Positions 12,160-23,815 of a DNA stretch of 64,000 bases are shown piece after piece. Both the position numbers and the translations under genes were made by a program. Origin of the DNA: Phoenix dactylifera (Eukaryota > Streptophyta > Magnoliopsida > Arecales > Arecaceae); the NCBI RefSeq assembly GCF_009389715.1, contig NC_052399.1, positions 27,351,146-27,415,145 on the forward strand, read 5' to 3'. How positions within the stretch are numbered: the first letter of the stretch is position 1; every line of letters starts with the position of its first letter. The notes beneath the pieces are model-generated. The model had not been told where the DNA came from, did not search any database, and worked only from the letters and a program-made list of their open reading frames with translations.

Positions 12160-12450
12160 AACCCTCAAGAGCTGTGAGCCACCACCACTCACTCACAGCA
12201 TCCGAATGGCCTTCCACTTTTTGGGCCCTGTCCGATTAACACCGCGCACAAAGACGTGCATGTCGTACTCCCCGCCATCGGCCCCATCCAAATCATAATT
12301 AATTAACTTTACTTACTAATTAACTAATCCTGCTAAGCTAAATAAATTTACGTCCGACCCCTTGCGCGGTTGCACCTGCTTATCTCCCGGTCATATCCGT
12401 ACGGTTCCACCGCCGCCAGCCGGTTCCCTGGGGCACCCCGGCCAGCCCCA
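11161..12450. other. Intergenic DNA upstream of the WRC gene, with a (GA)n run
   Basis: No gene is recognised. A (AG)19 microsatellite is at 12121-12158. From about 12230 the DNA becomes GC-rich and leads into the promoter region of the WRC gene. Confidence 0.5.
12121..12158. repeat. (AG)19 microsatellite
   Basis: Uninterrupted AG dinucleotides about 560 bp upstream of the WRC start codon. Confidence 0.95.
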
Positions 12451-12453
12451 TCG

Positions 12454-12459
12454 CACGTG
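12454..12459. promoter_or_regulatory. G-box CACGTG upstream of the WRC gene
   Basis: A palindromic CACGTG core within GCACGTGC, about 265 bp before the start codon, in a GC-rich stretch. It is a standard bZIP/bHLH binding core; use in this promoter is inferred. Confidence 0.4.
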
Positions 12460-12721
12460 CTCGGCGCCAGGCTCCCCACCTCCTGTGCGTCCTAGTGCGC
12501 AAACTGCACCATGGTTATTTAATTTAATACTTCCATCCGTATGTTAATAATAATAAATAGAAAAAAAAAGAGAGGAGAAGAGAAAAGAAAAGGAGGAGAA
12601 AAACACAACGAGAGCCCCTCTTTATTATTTAGTCCCTTGAGAAGCCTTTGCACTCTCCCAAATCCACACCCTTACTCTCTTTCTCTCTCTCTCATCCATC
12701 CATCTTCTCCCAATCTCATCT

Positions 12722-14442
12722 ATGAGGATCCGGAGGAGAGCTCCTCCCCCTTCCGTGTCCTCGGCTGCTCCTCCTCCTCGGACGCCAGATCCATCTCTCT
12801 TTCAACTCCAACCACCAAATAAAGGAGAGGGAGCAGAAGACAAGGGAGTTGGGGAAGGAGGAGAAGGTGAAGGGTTGCACCAAGATGGGGATCTACCAAT
12901 AGAACCCCGTGGGTGGGGGATGGATGCCATGAATGGGGATCCAGCTCGCTCCGGGCCGCATCCAACCGCAGGGAGGAGCAAGGAACGGAGCACCACACTC
13001 TTCTTTGCGCCCCCCCGTCCCACGCTCACCCATGCCCAGGTAAACCCACTCCCCTCCCCCATCTTCTCAACTGCAGCGCTCTTCTCTTTCTCTCCATCCA
13101 TCAGATCCCCTTCTTGCTTCTTTGTTCCTTGGTGGGTGCAATGTGGGGCTTGGAGCGGTTCATCTTGATCTCATGGGTGGGCTCTTTGGGGGCTGTGGTT
13201 GCAGGTCTTGAAGGAGGTCGAGGAGCAAGAGGAGATGGTGGATTCCAGCAAGAGATGGAATGCCCAAGTTAATAGCGACAAGAGGTAGGTATTAAAAAAA
13301 AAAAAAAAAACCCAAAATTCCCCTCTCTCTCTTTCCCTTTTGGAAGTAGCTCTTATATCTCTCCCATTCCTTGTGGTAAAAAAGAGGAAAAGCATCCCAA
13401 GTATTTGCGAATAGCATGCATGCCAGCTTGACCCATCATGACATCCCACCATCCCATCCATGCACCCATCCACACACTTGCACACACATCTGCACCTCTT
13501 TGGGTAGTTATTAGCTCACAACAAACTTGTGGTAGTCCATTGCACAAGAGTTAATAGTTGTGGAGTGTGGGCGATGGTGTAATAATAGGCTCTGGAGGAG
13601 ATTGGAAGTGGGGGTTCCTTGTGATGTGTTGCAAGTTTACTCCTCCACTCGAGTTCCTTCTTCCGCTATCTATTTGCTTCCCCAGGATTGGGAGCAGCTC
13701 GAGTGCACTGGTCTCGGAGGAGTCGAAGCATGGGGAGGCGGCGTTCCTGCCCAAGAAGCGGAGAGGAGGACATGATGATGATAATGGGAATGGGGATGGG
13801 AGATCGCAAGAGAAGCCAGTGGATAAAGAGAAGGCAGCGAAGTCGAAGGCAAGGGCAAAGGCTAGCAGTCAAGTGGAGAACAGTTGCACTAGTGCTAATG
13901 GTGGTGATAACAAGGGAGGTGATGGTGTTATGCTGAATGGGAATATTGGATCTAATGGGAAGAAGCGGCGGAGCCCGGCGGTGCTGATGGAGGGGTCGAG
14001 GTGCAGCCGGGTCAATGGTAGGGGGTGGCGGTGCAGGCAGCAGACGCTCGTCGGATACTCTCTCTGCGAGCACCATCTGGGAAAGGGGAGGTTGAGGAGC
14101 ATGAGCAGCGTGCGAGGTCAAGGCAGTAGCAGCAAGCCCAAGAAGAGCACCGAGGGAGGAGGGGATGGGGTGCTGCCCTCGTCTCCTACGCCGCAAGAGG
14201 ATGAGATGAATGCAAGGGATAAGCAGTCTCTGGCCGTGGATAATGAAGGGGAGGATATGGAGGAGAAGCAGGGAAAGAAGAAGAGGAAGAAGATCGGGAT
14301 GGTGAAGGCTCGAACCATCAGCAGTTTGCTCGACGAGACCAACCATTCAATGCCATCGACACTGTCGCCGACGTCAGCACCACCGCTGCCGCTGGAGCCA
14401 GCATCAGTGCAATCGCACAATGGGAGTGAAGCCATTCTATGA
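12722..14442 (+). CDS. WRC-domain nuclear protein (growth-regulating-factor-like zinc-binding domain, no QLQ seen)
   Basis: I assign three exons: 12722-13039, 13205-13284 and 13686-14442, giving 384 residues; all junctions are GT/AG and in frame. The start MRIRRRAPPP resembles the MRIR(K/R) start of plant WRC proteins and follows a CT-rich leader. The WRC domain is complete: Cys239, Cys249, Cys260 and His263 give the C-x9-C-x10-C-x2-H zinc ligands around NGRGWRC and CEHH. Basic clusters KKRR (about 156 and 225) and KKRKK near the C-terminus are likely nuclear localisation signals. Exon 2 encodes an acidic stretch (VLKEVEEQEEMVDS). No QLQ domain, which true GRF proteins use to bind GIF coactivators, is visible, so it is a GRF-related WRC-only protein. 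The family is thought to bind DNA; the target here is unknown. The exon 1 end is the least certain boundary. Confidence 0.85.
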
Positions 14443-17000
14443 GATGGAGCGAAGGGAGCTGGCTCTACTTGTTCTTCCTTTTTGTAGCAGAATGGGAGGT
14501 GGCAGAATGTGGGTGCTGGTGGTATTCTGGTTCTAGAGTTATGAATGTGCTGCATCTTATGTTGAGTTCTTGGTTATTTTGTTCTTTTGGGAGAGAGGAG
14601 AAGCCGGTTTGTTTATGGTATGTGGGATTCTAATGTGGCTTGTGAAAGATTGTGTAGTTCAGATAGCTTTGTTTGTTCAACTTCACTGCCTATTTTATTT
14701 CACTAGATTCAGGTTTGAAAGCATGCAGATGTTGTTGCACCCCCTTCCACCCTTCTGTAATCCATATGTCGAAGGAGGCAAGGTCTTGGTTCGGTGCAAG
14801 TGTAGCCATTGTTGTTGTTATTAGTACTAGTTTCTCAATACCACTGCTGTTAACGCATAGTACATTATTAGTACAACCCGGTGACAGCATGGTGTTGTGA
14901 GAAGGCTTTGGTTTGTGAAGACCAAGGCATCTTTGTTTAGCTGTAGGAGATTAGTTGGTGCAGGAAGGTGTGGGTGTGGTGCTGTGGCGAGGCACTTTTT
15001 TATTCTCTCTCTCTTTTTTCCCTGCGTATGTAGCCGTTTAGCTGTGAGGAAGGTGTGGTGGTGGGTGTTTTTTTTGTCTTTAAGAAAAAAAACCCATTTT
15101 TCTTTTCCCTTTCTTCAGTCTGTGGGGGTTGGCAGATGCTAGCTTTTGCGCCCTCCAATTTGGGTGTCTGCAACCTAACAATGGGGGCCTAATCTGGCGT
15201 TCCCTTTTATTAAGTGTTTGGGTCTGGTTGTGGTTACCCTGGTGAGTTCATCGCCCTGCTTTTTCTTGTTCCTGGTGGAGCCCAACATGGGCTAAGAACT
15301 GTGAAAGTTCAGCTACCTTATTTCTCACAGTATAACAAGGTAACTTTTCTTGAAAGAGGAATAGGATTCCTCGGAGTATAAGATATTGGGCTTAATTATT
15401 AAAGTCATTTTCCATAGATCTGCCATTTATAAGTGCGTGGGGTTGATTCCTTTTTGCTACCAAAGGCCAATTTAATGGAGATTTCCCTCCCTGTTGTTGA
15501 TTTTTTTTAGCTTTTTTTTTTTTTTCCTCTCTCTCTCTCTTTCTGTGTGTGTAAGGAAGGTGACGGACAGTGAGTTATGCATCACAACATGAGCACTTCT
15601 TAATTTAGTCCCTCAAGTCTTGATGAAGTCAGGATATATATGAACTTAGCTATCCGAGACTTTACCAGATTGATGAGCTGGTATTTTTTAGTTGAGTGTC
15701 TATTTGTAGGTTGTAGGTCAAGTTAGTTACATAAATTGTCCACTGCCTAATATTTGGGTGCAGGTCGCTAATGTGACCTCAGTGAAATATTTTTGCTCCT
15801 TTTTTTTAATTTACGAAGTCAATTAAGGAAGCTTAATGGTCTAAAGTTTATAATTCGTCATTATATCCAAGTATTGTTGGTCATGGTTTATAATTTGTCA
15901 TTTTGTGAATTAAAGTCTTTCATGTAGGATTCAAGGGATTAGTAATGTTATTAGAGTAGGACAGTCATGGTTTAACAAGCCTGGCTCATCAAACAGTTGC
16001 AATACCTGTGGTCGAATTGGGTATGGTAAAGCCATGGAATTCCTTTCTGTACACAGCATACCAAGCCTGACTGGACTTATAACCTCTGTGGTTTCTTAGT
16101 TCATCAATTCAATCTTTTTCGAATATTCTCTTTCCATTTTATTCTATGGCAAATTATCCATGATGAATATGATGCTTTATTACAAGCACCACTTTCTTCT
16201 CTCTTTATCTAAAAGTAAGTCTAGGAAATCTTTGGGAACTACTTTTTACTATATGGACATCAAAAAGGGGTCATGGCGGCTTAGGCTATGACATCGAGGT
16301 CGCAATGAAGAAACCTTACCGGTGTGCCAAGCCCGCCTTTATAGACCAAAATTGTATAATTTGTTAGAAATCTCTATAATTAATGTAGTATTACATCAGC
16401 TCTAGATTTGTTTGTGCATGATGATGCCATGGCCTACTCAGCAGGGAACGTCACGAGATATAGAAAAGCACCAGTCATATAGGTGTCTTTAATTGGAACC
16501 AATCGACATTGTCCCCTCCTTGTCAATCAGCATATTGAGTTTCATGGAAGAAGACTCTCTCTTATGGATGTCATGAATTTTACATTGATAACCTAATGCA
16601 TTAATGTTGCTTGTTTAACCCAAAGTTCGATGGATTACAGCGTCGTTTCTTGTTTTTCTTTTTTGTTTGTAGAGGAGGCCTGCAGATTGACTTTGAGAAA
16701 TTGATGCCATAGATAGGGGGATAAGATTCGCAAATTAAATAAGGCGAGCAACTTATATTTCATGTATTTTCTTTAACATGAAAGTCTTGCATGGCTGTCC
16801 TGAGGTTGACTTTAGAAAGACCATTTTTATATCATATTTTAATACCTTAAAGAGATCTTGCTCATATGATATTCTAATACCAAGTTTTAAATGCTCTATT
16901 AGCAAGTCCATTCATGAAGCCACTTAGAAAAATCACAACCACTGCATGCACTTTTTCTAATATGCATCACAAGCACAAATGAGAAGCTAATCATGCCACC
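14443..17000. other. WRC gene 3' region followed by intergenic DNA
   Basis: The first several hundred bases are GT-rich and probably contain the 3' untranslated region; a poly(A) site cannot be placed reliably. Beyond about 15300 the sequence is AT-rich with poly-T and CT runs (15505-15545). No coding potential is supported. Confidence 0.45.
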
Positions 17001-17046
17001 ACCTCCTATAAATTACGTGTTTTAGATTAATCCAACTACTCATTGA

Positions 17047-17096
17047 GATGGTAGCTAGCACAGCTATATAAATAACCTCCTCTCCAAGCTACCATC
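17047..17096 (+). promoter_or_regulatory. Core-promoter-like site: TATA box within a 10-bp perfect inverted repeat
   Basis: TATATAAA at 17065-17072 is a strong plant TATA box. It is bracketed by GATGGTAGCT (17047-17056) and its exact reverse complement AGCTACCATC (17087-17096). About 30 bases downstream lies CATCAACATC, a plausible transcription start. The first ATG (17107) opens only a 26-codon frame and nothing known follows, so it may drive a non-coding RNA or be a remnant. Confidence 0.4.
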
Positions 17097-17109
17097 AACA
17101 TCCGATATG

Positions 17110-17651
17110 ACTCAAGCTCTGATAATTGAAAGACAAACACAAAATATTTCTTTTCCCTCTCCAGCGTCTCCATCTTCATGCAGTTTTTGAGGTGATCATT
17201 TGCACTACTACAGCTCTGATAAGCATTAAATTAGCTTTAGAAATTTTAATTAAGCAACCAGCGAGAGAGAGGGAGAGGAAAAAAAAGGGATCGATGAGCA
17301 TCACGTAACAAAAGTCTTAAATTTTGGTGACCATTTGCACTACTTTTCGGCTTTGCCTTTGGTTTCTTTTAAGAAAAAACCATGCAGCTGATGGCGATTT
17401 CCATGTCCATGTGCCCGTTGTTACCCAAATAATATCCAGGTACCAGTTTTGGCCTTCCTGTCTACGGCTCTCCACCCTCCGTTCACAGCTATTATCGTGC
17501 AAGGCCCGGGCCTACGCCATAGTGGACCACATGCACGCCAGGAACCATCCATAAAACCCCGCATCTGGTCTTGTGCTGTCGCCCTAATAAGTGGTCTCCA
17601 TCGTTTTGTTAGTCTAGGAACAGGAAACTACTCTCCCTCCCTCTCTCTCTC

Positions 17652-17684
<33 letters not shown>

Positions 17685-20600
17685 TAAAGAGGCTTGCAGG
17701 ATGGCACATTTTATGGGTTGACATAACTGGGCTTTCCTTAGTGGTGACATCACTTAGCAAGATTCGATTTAAGATGATGCACCTCAAATAACCCGTCCTA
17801 GGTAATTATAATGTGAAGGGATCTTCCCTCTTTCTCTTTAAGAAAAAATAAAAGAGAAAAGAAAGAAATTGAGGTTTGATTACTACCTGCCGGCCAAATT
17901 TGTTGTGGAGTCATGTAGCATTGGAAGATTTTGTGCTTATAAAGTGATTTGCTTCGAAGCAAGCATTTTGGGTTTCTTGATCCTGTTTAAGTATTCAAAA
18001 TCTATTCAGCAAATAACTGATGTGAGACTAAACATACGTCCGCATATCAAGTAATTTTTTTCTTGCCTATTAGAAGATGAGCTTGTTATAAACTATTCAC
18101 GGTTCATCCCCGGTGGTTTAAATTTGTTCATATTACTTATCATGTTTCCCTAAACAAACTGGCTGGAAATTAATCTCATTTTGGGGTGCATTTGCATTTC
18201 GTATTCAACTTTGGAACAAATACTTTTCTTGGGTCAGTTTTTCTTTGATTGATCTTTAGTACGGCACTTTGTTCCATCATATTCACAAGTTTCATTTTTT
18301 CTTCTACTCACTATCACCTCCTCTTGACTTAATGTCACCTTTCAATTTCATCTAATCACATGTAGCACTCACTTCATCAAAATTACACAAAACATTTCTT
18401 GACAATTTCACTGAAACTAGTCAGGCTTTGAGGATAATGGTTGCCCGTCCAATTTGGATTTGAGACGACGTTGAAGCTCAGTTCCCATGGTAACTACCAA
18501 CTCTATTTGAACCATAGCTGACTAAAGTCATGCACTGAACTATAGTTAAATAGAATTGCCTCAAGACACCTTTCGTGCAAACAAACATAAATACATATAT
18601 AAATAAAGAAGTATATGATATCCTAATCAGGCTTTGATCAAAAACCAGCATGGAAAAAAGCCTTCAGTTTTCTGTTCCTTTTGTCTTCTGGCTTGGAGGC
18701 CCTGGAATCGAGACGCTGTTTATAATGAAACAGATGCCAGGCCTCCTAACTCATGCCAGGGAGTTGGTGCGGTCAGAGCCCTCTCTTGGTTCCACTAGGT
18801 TGAAATTATAGCAAGACTTTGGACGTAAACCCAAAAACGAAGCCATTCCATCTAAACTCCAAGGGTAGCTGAGTAAACCTCCATATCTGCCGTACAGTAT
18901 TAGCTGGAAATAGATTTGTTTTTGGACAGGGAGGATAAGACGACACAAAGGTTGCAGCGACGTGGGCTCGAATGTGGCCAAATGGAGCATAAGCAATGCT
19001 CGTATGCTAACTGCCAGGAAGAGTCATGTCCTCCCACCGAAGTTTGTGTAAAATATTCACATGGCCTTCACAAGCCATGTTGAGGCTCCTTTTTTTCTGG
19101 CCTTTCTTCTCTCTCCTTTGAGAGAACCACTGAAAGGGGCTTTTTTCTTCAAGGACTCATTAGTTGAGTACTCATTTGGTCACATGTATTCACGTATGAT
19201 GTTTTGATCTTGGTGCACAAACGGTTTGAATTAGATTCATGATTTTTTTTAAAAAAAAAAACATGTTAAGTGCAAAACCATTATAACTTTCTATGTATAT
19301 TCAAATAGATTTTAAAGAGAGTGGTATCAAGAACTGAGGCTTGCTTTGCTGGTTGTACTTCTGTCTTATATAGCAACTAGAGATTTTGGATTTGAATTTT
19401 GCATGGTGCATAATATGAATGAATCTCTCCTCTCCCTCCCTCTACTTGTTCTTTTAAAATATAGAAAAAAAAAAGATTATTGCATATACTTACGTAATAA
19501 TGTTAGTGGAGTTTAGTCCAAGTAGAAGATTGATCAGAATAGATCTCAATTAAGAGAGAGCATCTTTCAGTGTCAATTGAGAGATTGAAAGTCATTAAAA
19601 ATTAGAAAAAAGAATGACAGGCATGAAGCTCAAGAGTCGAGCGAGAGTTTGCGTAAAAAGTATGACCTTTTTAGCATGTGATGAGTGATCAAAATAACCA
19701 AATAGATGCACTATAACACAAAACGCATGGTCTCTTGATTAAACTAATCTTACTTTGGTAGTTGGACGCAACTAACCCTTATTCCATGATAATTGTTGCA
19801 CTCCTTTCAATCCAAGTCATGAAGATGGCAAGGGGACCAGCTCTTAGAGAAAAAAAAAACATACATACACTAAAACATTCTGTCGTACGGAAAAAAGGAT
19901 TAGGTGCTCCAATTGAGAAGCTCTAGTCTGTAAGAAGCCTTTCGAATAAAGGAATCATAGCATTAATATTAGATTACATCTTGCCAGTCTACAACAATGA
20001 CTTTGTATAAGCTGGCATCGTCCTGAAATAACTATCTGATATCAAAACTGGACCACTGTTGGCTAATTTAACAGTTGCTATTAGATTTTAGCTTACCTTC
20101 GGTTGATGATGGAAGGTCATATCTGTGGCCCAGAAAATTGCCTCATATGCATGCCTTATTCTTTTGTCTAAAAGGCTCCTTTGGCACCTTATCTTTAGTG
20201 AATTGCTGCATGTCACATCTACTACGTTAAGAGACCATGAGCCCGTTAATTTCTCCGGAAAAGAATCAGCATCAAGAAAATTGATTGAAAGGTCTTCAAC
20301 ACAATCAAAGCCACCTGTAAACCTATTGTTAAGCAATATTGCCTTATTTTAAGGAGATGAGGGATCTTTTTCTTGAGAAAAAGGAAAAGGAGAAACTATT
20401 CATGCTTTGAGGTCTAATGAAGAACCTTCATTTTTATCCTTAATTAGGGAGATGTCACATTTCAGCTGTGTTTTGAGATATAGTTTGTTAAATCTTTTGA
20501 AATAAATGGGAATATTTTCTTCAGTAAATAACTTGAGAAGGTTGGGATCCATTTATTTTATGATTTAGGACGTAACTGCGTAGGGGTGCAAACAAATAAA

Positions 20601-20725
20601 TGAAGCAAGCATCGATCCCACGGTCCTGATTTATTTGTTTACTAATATGTGAAAGCTGATGAGCTAATAGTACGGGGCTTGAGGAAGTGATTTCAAATCC
20701 TTTCAAATACAAAATCTGATGACTG
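17110..20725. other. Intergenic DNA, no gene recognised
   Basis: AT-rich with many poly-A/T runs and the compound microsatellite at 17.64 kb. A pair of related words (GGTGATCATTTGCACTACT near 17192 and GGTGACCATTTGCACTACT near 17326) indicates a small local duplication just after the orphan promoter. No protein family, tRNA or known plant microRNA sequence was recognised. Confidence 0.45.
17638..17684. repeat. Compound (TC)n(CA)n microsatellite
   Basis: CT dinucleotides followed, after a short TTT break, by about 13 CA dinucleotides. Confidence 0.9.
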
Positions 20726-20836
20726 TTTTTTTTTTTTTTTTCTGATTTGAGATATGGTGATTAGCGGCTAGCATTGAAGGTTCAACTAAAACCTTTCACT
20801 TGAAGAGGTAGATGCCAACCAGTTGAGCTACCAATT
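20726..20836 (-). repeat. SINE-like tRNA-derived unit with A box and poly(A) tail
   Basis: Read on the minus strand it begins TTGGTAGCTCAACTGGTTGG, containing a good pol III A box (TAGCTCAACTGG). About 40 bases later AGTTGAACCTTC is a degraded B box, and the unit ends in a run of 15 or more A. This order (A box, B box, A tail) is that of a plant SINE. Length is about 110 bp; target-site duplications are not clear. Confidence 0.5.
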
Positions 20837-22511
20837 ATTGGCAATGGTGTTTGGGTGATTAAGGAAATGATAGAATAAGAATTGGAGAGGATCCAAACAC
20901 TTGAGTAAATTTATCCTATGTGACATAAGTAAGGTCCCAAATGTTGCGAACCTTTAGGGCTAAATGATTTGAGATGCTCCCGAATAGATCGCAATCGATT
21001 TGAGTAATTTGCTTGTTTAGGCTCATCCAGTATATATATATATATATGTAAAGCCAACTTCAATCTATGCTTCAAAACTTGGCCTAGAAATGGTTTGAGG
21101 TTGAATTAGTTCTTTAAAATAAGTAGCAGATTGAAGTGGTTCATAAGCCAAGCTTCAAGAGTCAAGTGCAATTTTATGAGCTGGGGCCGGTCCCAGTTGC
21201 CAAAGTCCTCTACTTAGCAACCAACCAAATTTGTGGGTTCAAGTCTTGGAATGTAGGCAAATTATAGTGCAGATGGATACAAAGAAAAAAGGGGGGAGAG
21301 GGGGAGTGAAATGCAAAAGCTCAACATTCTCGGTTTTGTTTACATGTGTCGTTTGAAAAAAGACTTATGCGATGCTAGGCATCATAAGTACAATTGAAGG
21401 CTCTTCGAGAACATGCATGCAAAAGTGACCTAAGATTTAGCAAATAGATCCACCTTAGTACCATTTTGCTTCATACATCATGTAGCAGTACCTGTGCAAT
21501 AAAAATAAAGCGTCAACTGAAGAGATGGGAAGGATGAAAACTACTTATACGAGAGCCTGATTTGTTGCCCATTTGATTCTGAAAACAAAATCACCAGTCA
21601 TTATACTCCATTATGAGAGGATAAATGATACTCTTTCAAGTCCTTAGCAGCCAAATGTTAACAAATCTTCTATGCAAAACTATTAGTACCTGCAGCAATG
21701 ACTGATTTCAACAGTTCACCATCCTTCATCTCCTCTTAGACTACTGTGCATCAAGCTGGAATTTTTGGACCGGTAAAAGGAGCCCAGTTGTGTCATGTGG
21801 AGAAAAATTATGCTCAGCTACTTCACTATTGCAATTTTGTTCCACTTGGTGTACAGTAGCATGGAGTATTTTAATTTTACTTAATATTTTAATAGGTCAT
21901 CATCGAACGCACTGGTGCTCTATAAGCCCTTCTCAACTCGTTTCACCAACTAGAATTTGAGTACGTAGCTCTTAGACATATTTATATAAGCACATCTGCA
22001 CATGATGTTGTAGCCAAAAGAGAGTCAAGGAGGCATCCTAGATTCGTTGCACCTGAGGCACTGCCAATCTTGGATTGAAAACTCTAATGGCGAAAGAATC
22101 CGATACGTATACTAAACAACGACTCAGGATGTATCACATAACCTGTAATGGGAGCTCTATTTGCCCCGTGATCAGCAAACTGGAGATTGTGGATGGCATT
22201 TGCTGCACATTTTGGTTGAGTTCGATTGCTTTTCGCATAGTAGCCACACTTCAATAGTAAGGGCAACCTATAACAAAATGAATCCCTTTAGCACTACTCA
22301 AGAAAGCCAAATCCCTATTTCAAATGCTCTTTATTCATGAAACATTCAAGAGCAAGAGGAGTATGGGTCTTTGGCGGTGCGCGATTTGCACTATAAAATG
22401 CTACCACTCAATTATTTTCATCAGAAGATGAATGGCTATCAAACAGAGCAATCTTATTATATACTATATATTTGATATATTGTTGTTGATAGGCACCCAT
22501 CTTTCCATAAA
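20837..22511. other. Intergenic DNA, no gene recognised
   Basis: AT-rich sequence with a short (TA)n run near 21034. A phrase near 21230 (TGTGGGTTCAAGTCTTGG) resembles a pol III B box but has no convincing A box, so no RNA gene is called. Confidence 0.45.
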
Positions 22512-22948
22512 GGGCTCGTTTGGTTTGCAGGAAGCATTTTCCTTCCAAGAAATATGATTTCTGGAAAAAAAATTCCTAAAAAGAGAATGCCTAGGAAAGT
22601 ACTTTTAGCATGTTTGGTTGATCATGGAAAAGTGACAAATTTCCAAAGTGCTTATATTTGGTTGGCCATCCACTTTCCTAGAAAAGTTATGTATAATTCT
22701 TATTATGTCCTTAATAAAAATTAAGTTTTTAATGCTTCTTTAATGTTGAAGGGCCTTTTTGGAAAAAAATAAAAATGGAGTGATTACCATCTTATAGGAA
22801 AGTAACTTTTCAATGTTTCTTATGGAAAAAATTTTTCCATAAAATATTAAAATATATTTTTATAAAAATATAATTTTTTTATTTTTTTTTAAAAAACTCC
22901 AACCAAATAAAAGACATCTCTTTTTCCTTCCTTTTCCAAAACGGACCC
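22512..22948. mobile_element. Tourist/Harbinger- or hAT-like MITE, 437 bp
   Basis: The left end GGGCTCGTTTGGTTTGC pairs with the right end CCAAAACGGACCC, whose reverse complement is GGGTCCGTTTTGG, giving imperfect terminal inverted repeats that begin GGG. AAA flanks both sides and may be the target duplication. The inside is AT-rich and non-coding, with paired AAGTGACAAA and TTTCCTAGAAA-like words. This matches non-autonomous miniature elements common in plants; the superfamily is not certain. Confidence 0.55.
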
Positions 22949-23090
22949 AAAAGCTGTACACTGCAGCGTGGTTTCAAAACCAAGGCAAATGTGAAGGAAT
23001 AGTTATGTACCAACCACCTCTCTAATCCCAGCTTCTTCCTATGTACACATCAAATGGTGACCACTGTCTTGTGACCAACCTGGCGAACTC

Positions 23091-23815
23091 ATGATGAACT
23101 TCTCTCCATGTCCCCTCCCCTCTCCTCCCTTGCCGGCCTCGACGCCCTCTTCCTGGCCAACAGTAGCTTCTCCTCCATTCCGGAAGACTTCTTCTCCGGC
23201 CTCAACTCCCTCACCAACGTCTATCTCGACGCCAACCCCTTCTCCGCCTGGACCATCCCACCGTCCCTCCGCGACGCCTCCGGCCTCGTCGACTTCTCCG
23301 CCAACGGCGTCAATCTCACCGGCACCATCCCCGACTTCCCTGGCGTCGACTTCCCCAACTCTTACCGCCTGCCCCGCTCCGGCAACAACGTCACAGGCCC
23401 GATCTCCTCGAGCTTTGCCGTCCCCCGGCTCAGCTCCCTCTGGCTCAACAACCAGAAGGGAAGCGGCCTCTCGGGCCGCATCGATGTCATCCAGAACATG
23501 ACCTACCTCAAGCAGCTCCTGCTTACGTCCAATTCCTTCTCTGGCCCGATACCCGTTCCCTTCCGCCTCGAAAGTCTCTCTATGATTTGGATCTCCAGGA
23601 CGCAGTCCACAGGCCTCGTGCCGAGCGGGCTGACTTCTTTCAAATCTCTTCCAAGCAAGACGGCGATGCCCATGTTCAAATCTCTTCCAAGCAGAGGGCA
23701 TCGACGGTGTTCCCCGGGTGAATATTTTGCCCTTCACTGCCATGTTGTACAATTGGAGAGGAAACGATCCGTCCGATGGTTTGACGGCCATTGCGTGCGA
23801 TCCCAGTCGTAGTGT
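23091..23815 (+). pseudogene. Fragment of a TMK-type leucine-rich-repeat receptor kinase ectodomain
   Basis: The + frame from 23108 reads as plant LRR units: FFSGLNSLTNVYLDANPFS, then IPPSLRDASGLVDFSANGVN, LTGTIPDFPGVDFPN, LWLNNQKGSGLSGRIDVIQN and YLKQLLLTSNSFSGPIP. The IPPSL-DA, IPDF, SLWLN-QKG and IDVIQNMT features are diagnostic of TMK1-like receptor kinases, which act at the plasma membrane in auxin and growth signalling. Signal peptide, first repeats, transmembrane segment and kinase are absent. A 37-bp duplication (TTCAAATCTCTTCCAAGCA at about 23639 and 23675) and a frameshift break the end: past about 23690 the homology (PRVNILPF, NWRGNDPSDG, IACDPS) continues in another frame. It joins LTR-like sequence at about 23816, so it is a truncated, non-functional copy. 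Confidence 0.75.

Noticed and set aside
12802-13272. Minus-strand and alternative-frame ORFs across the WRC gene first exon and intron 1
   Set aside because: Shadows of the GC-rich WRC exons; the + frame alone joins in phase to the conserved WRC exon.
13666-14346. 226-codon minus-strand frame opposite the WRC exon 3
   Set aside because: Antisense shadow with low-complexity Leu/Ile/Pro content and no family match.
21225-21255. B-box-like phrase suggesting a tRNA gene
   Set aside because: No A box and no cloverleaf pairing at the expected distance.
23039-23791. 250-codon minus-strand frame opposite the LRR fragment
   Set aside because: Antisense to the recognisable TMK-type LRR sequence; its Gly/Glu-rich composition follows from the GC-rich coding strand.
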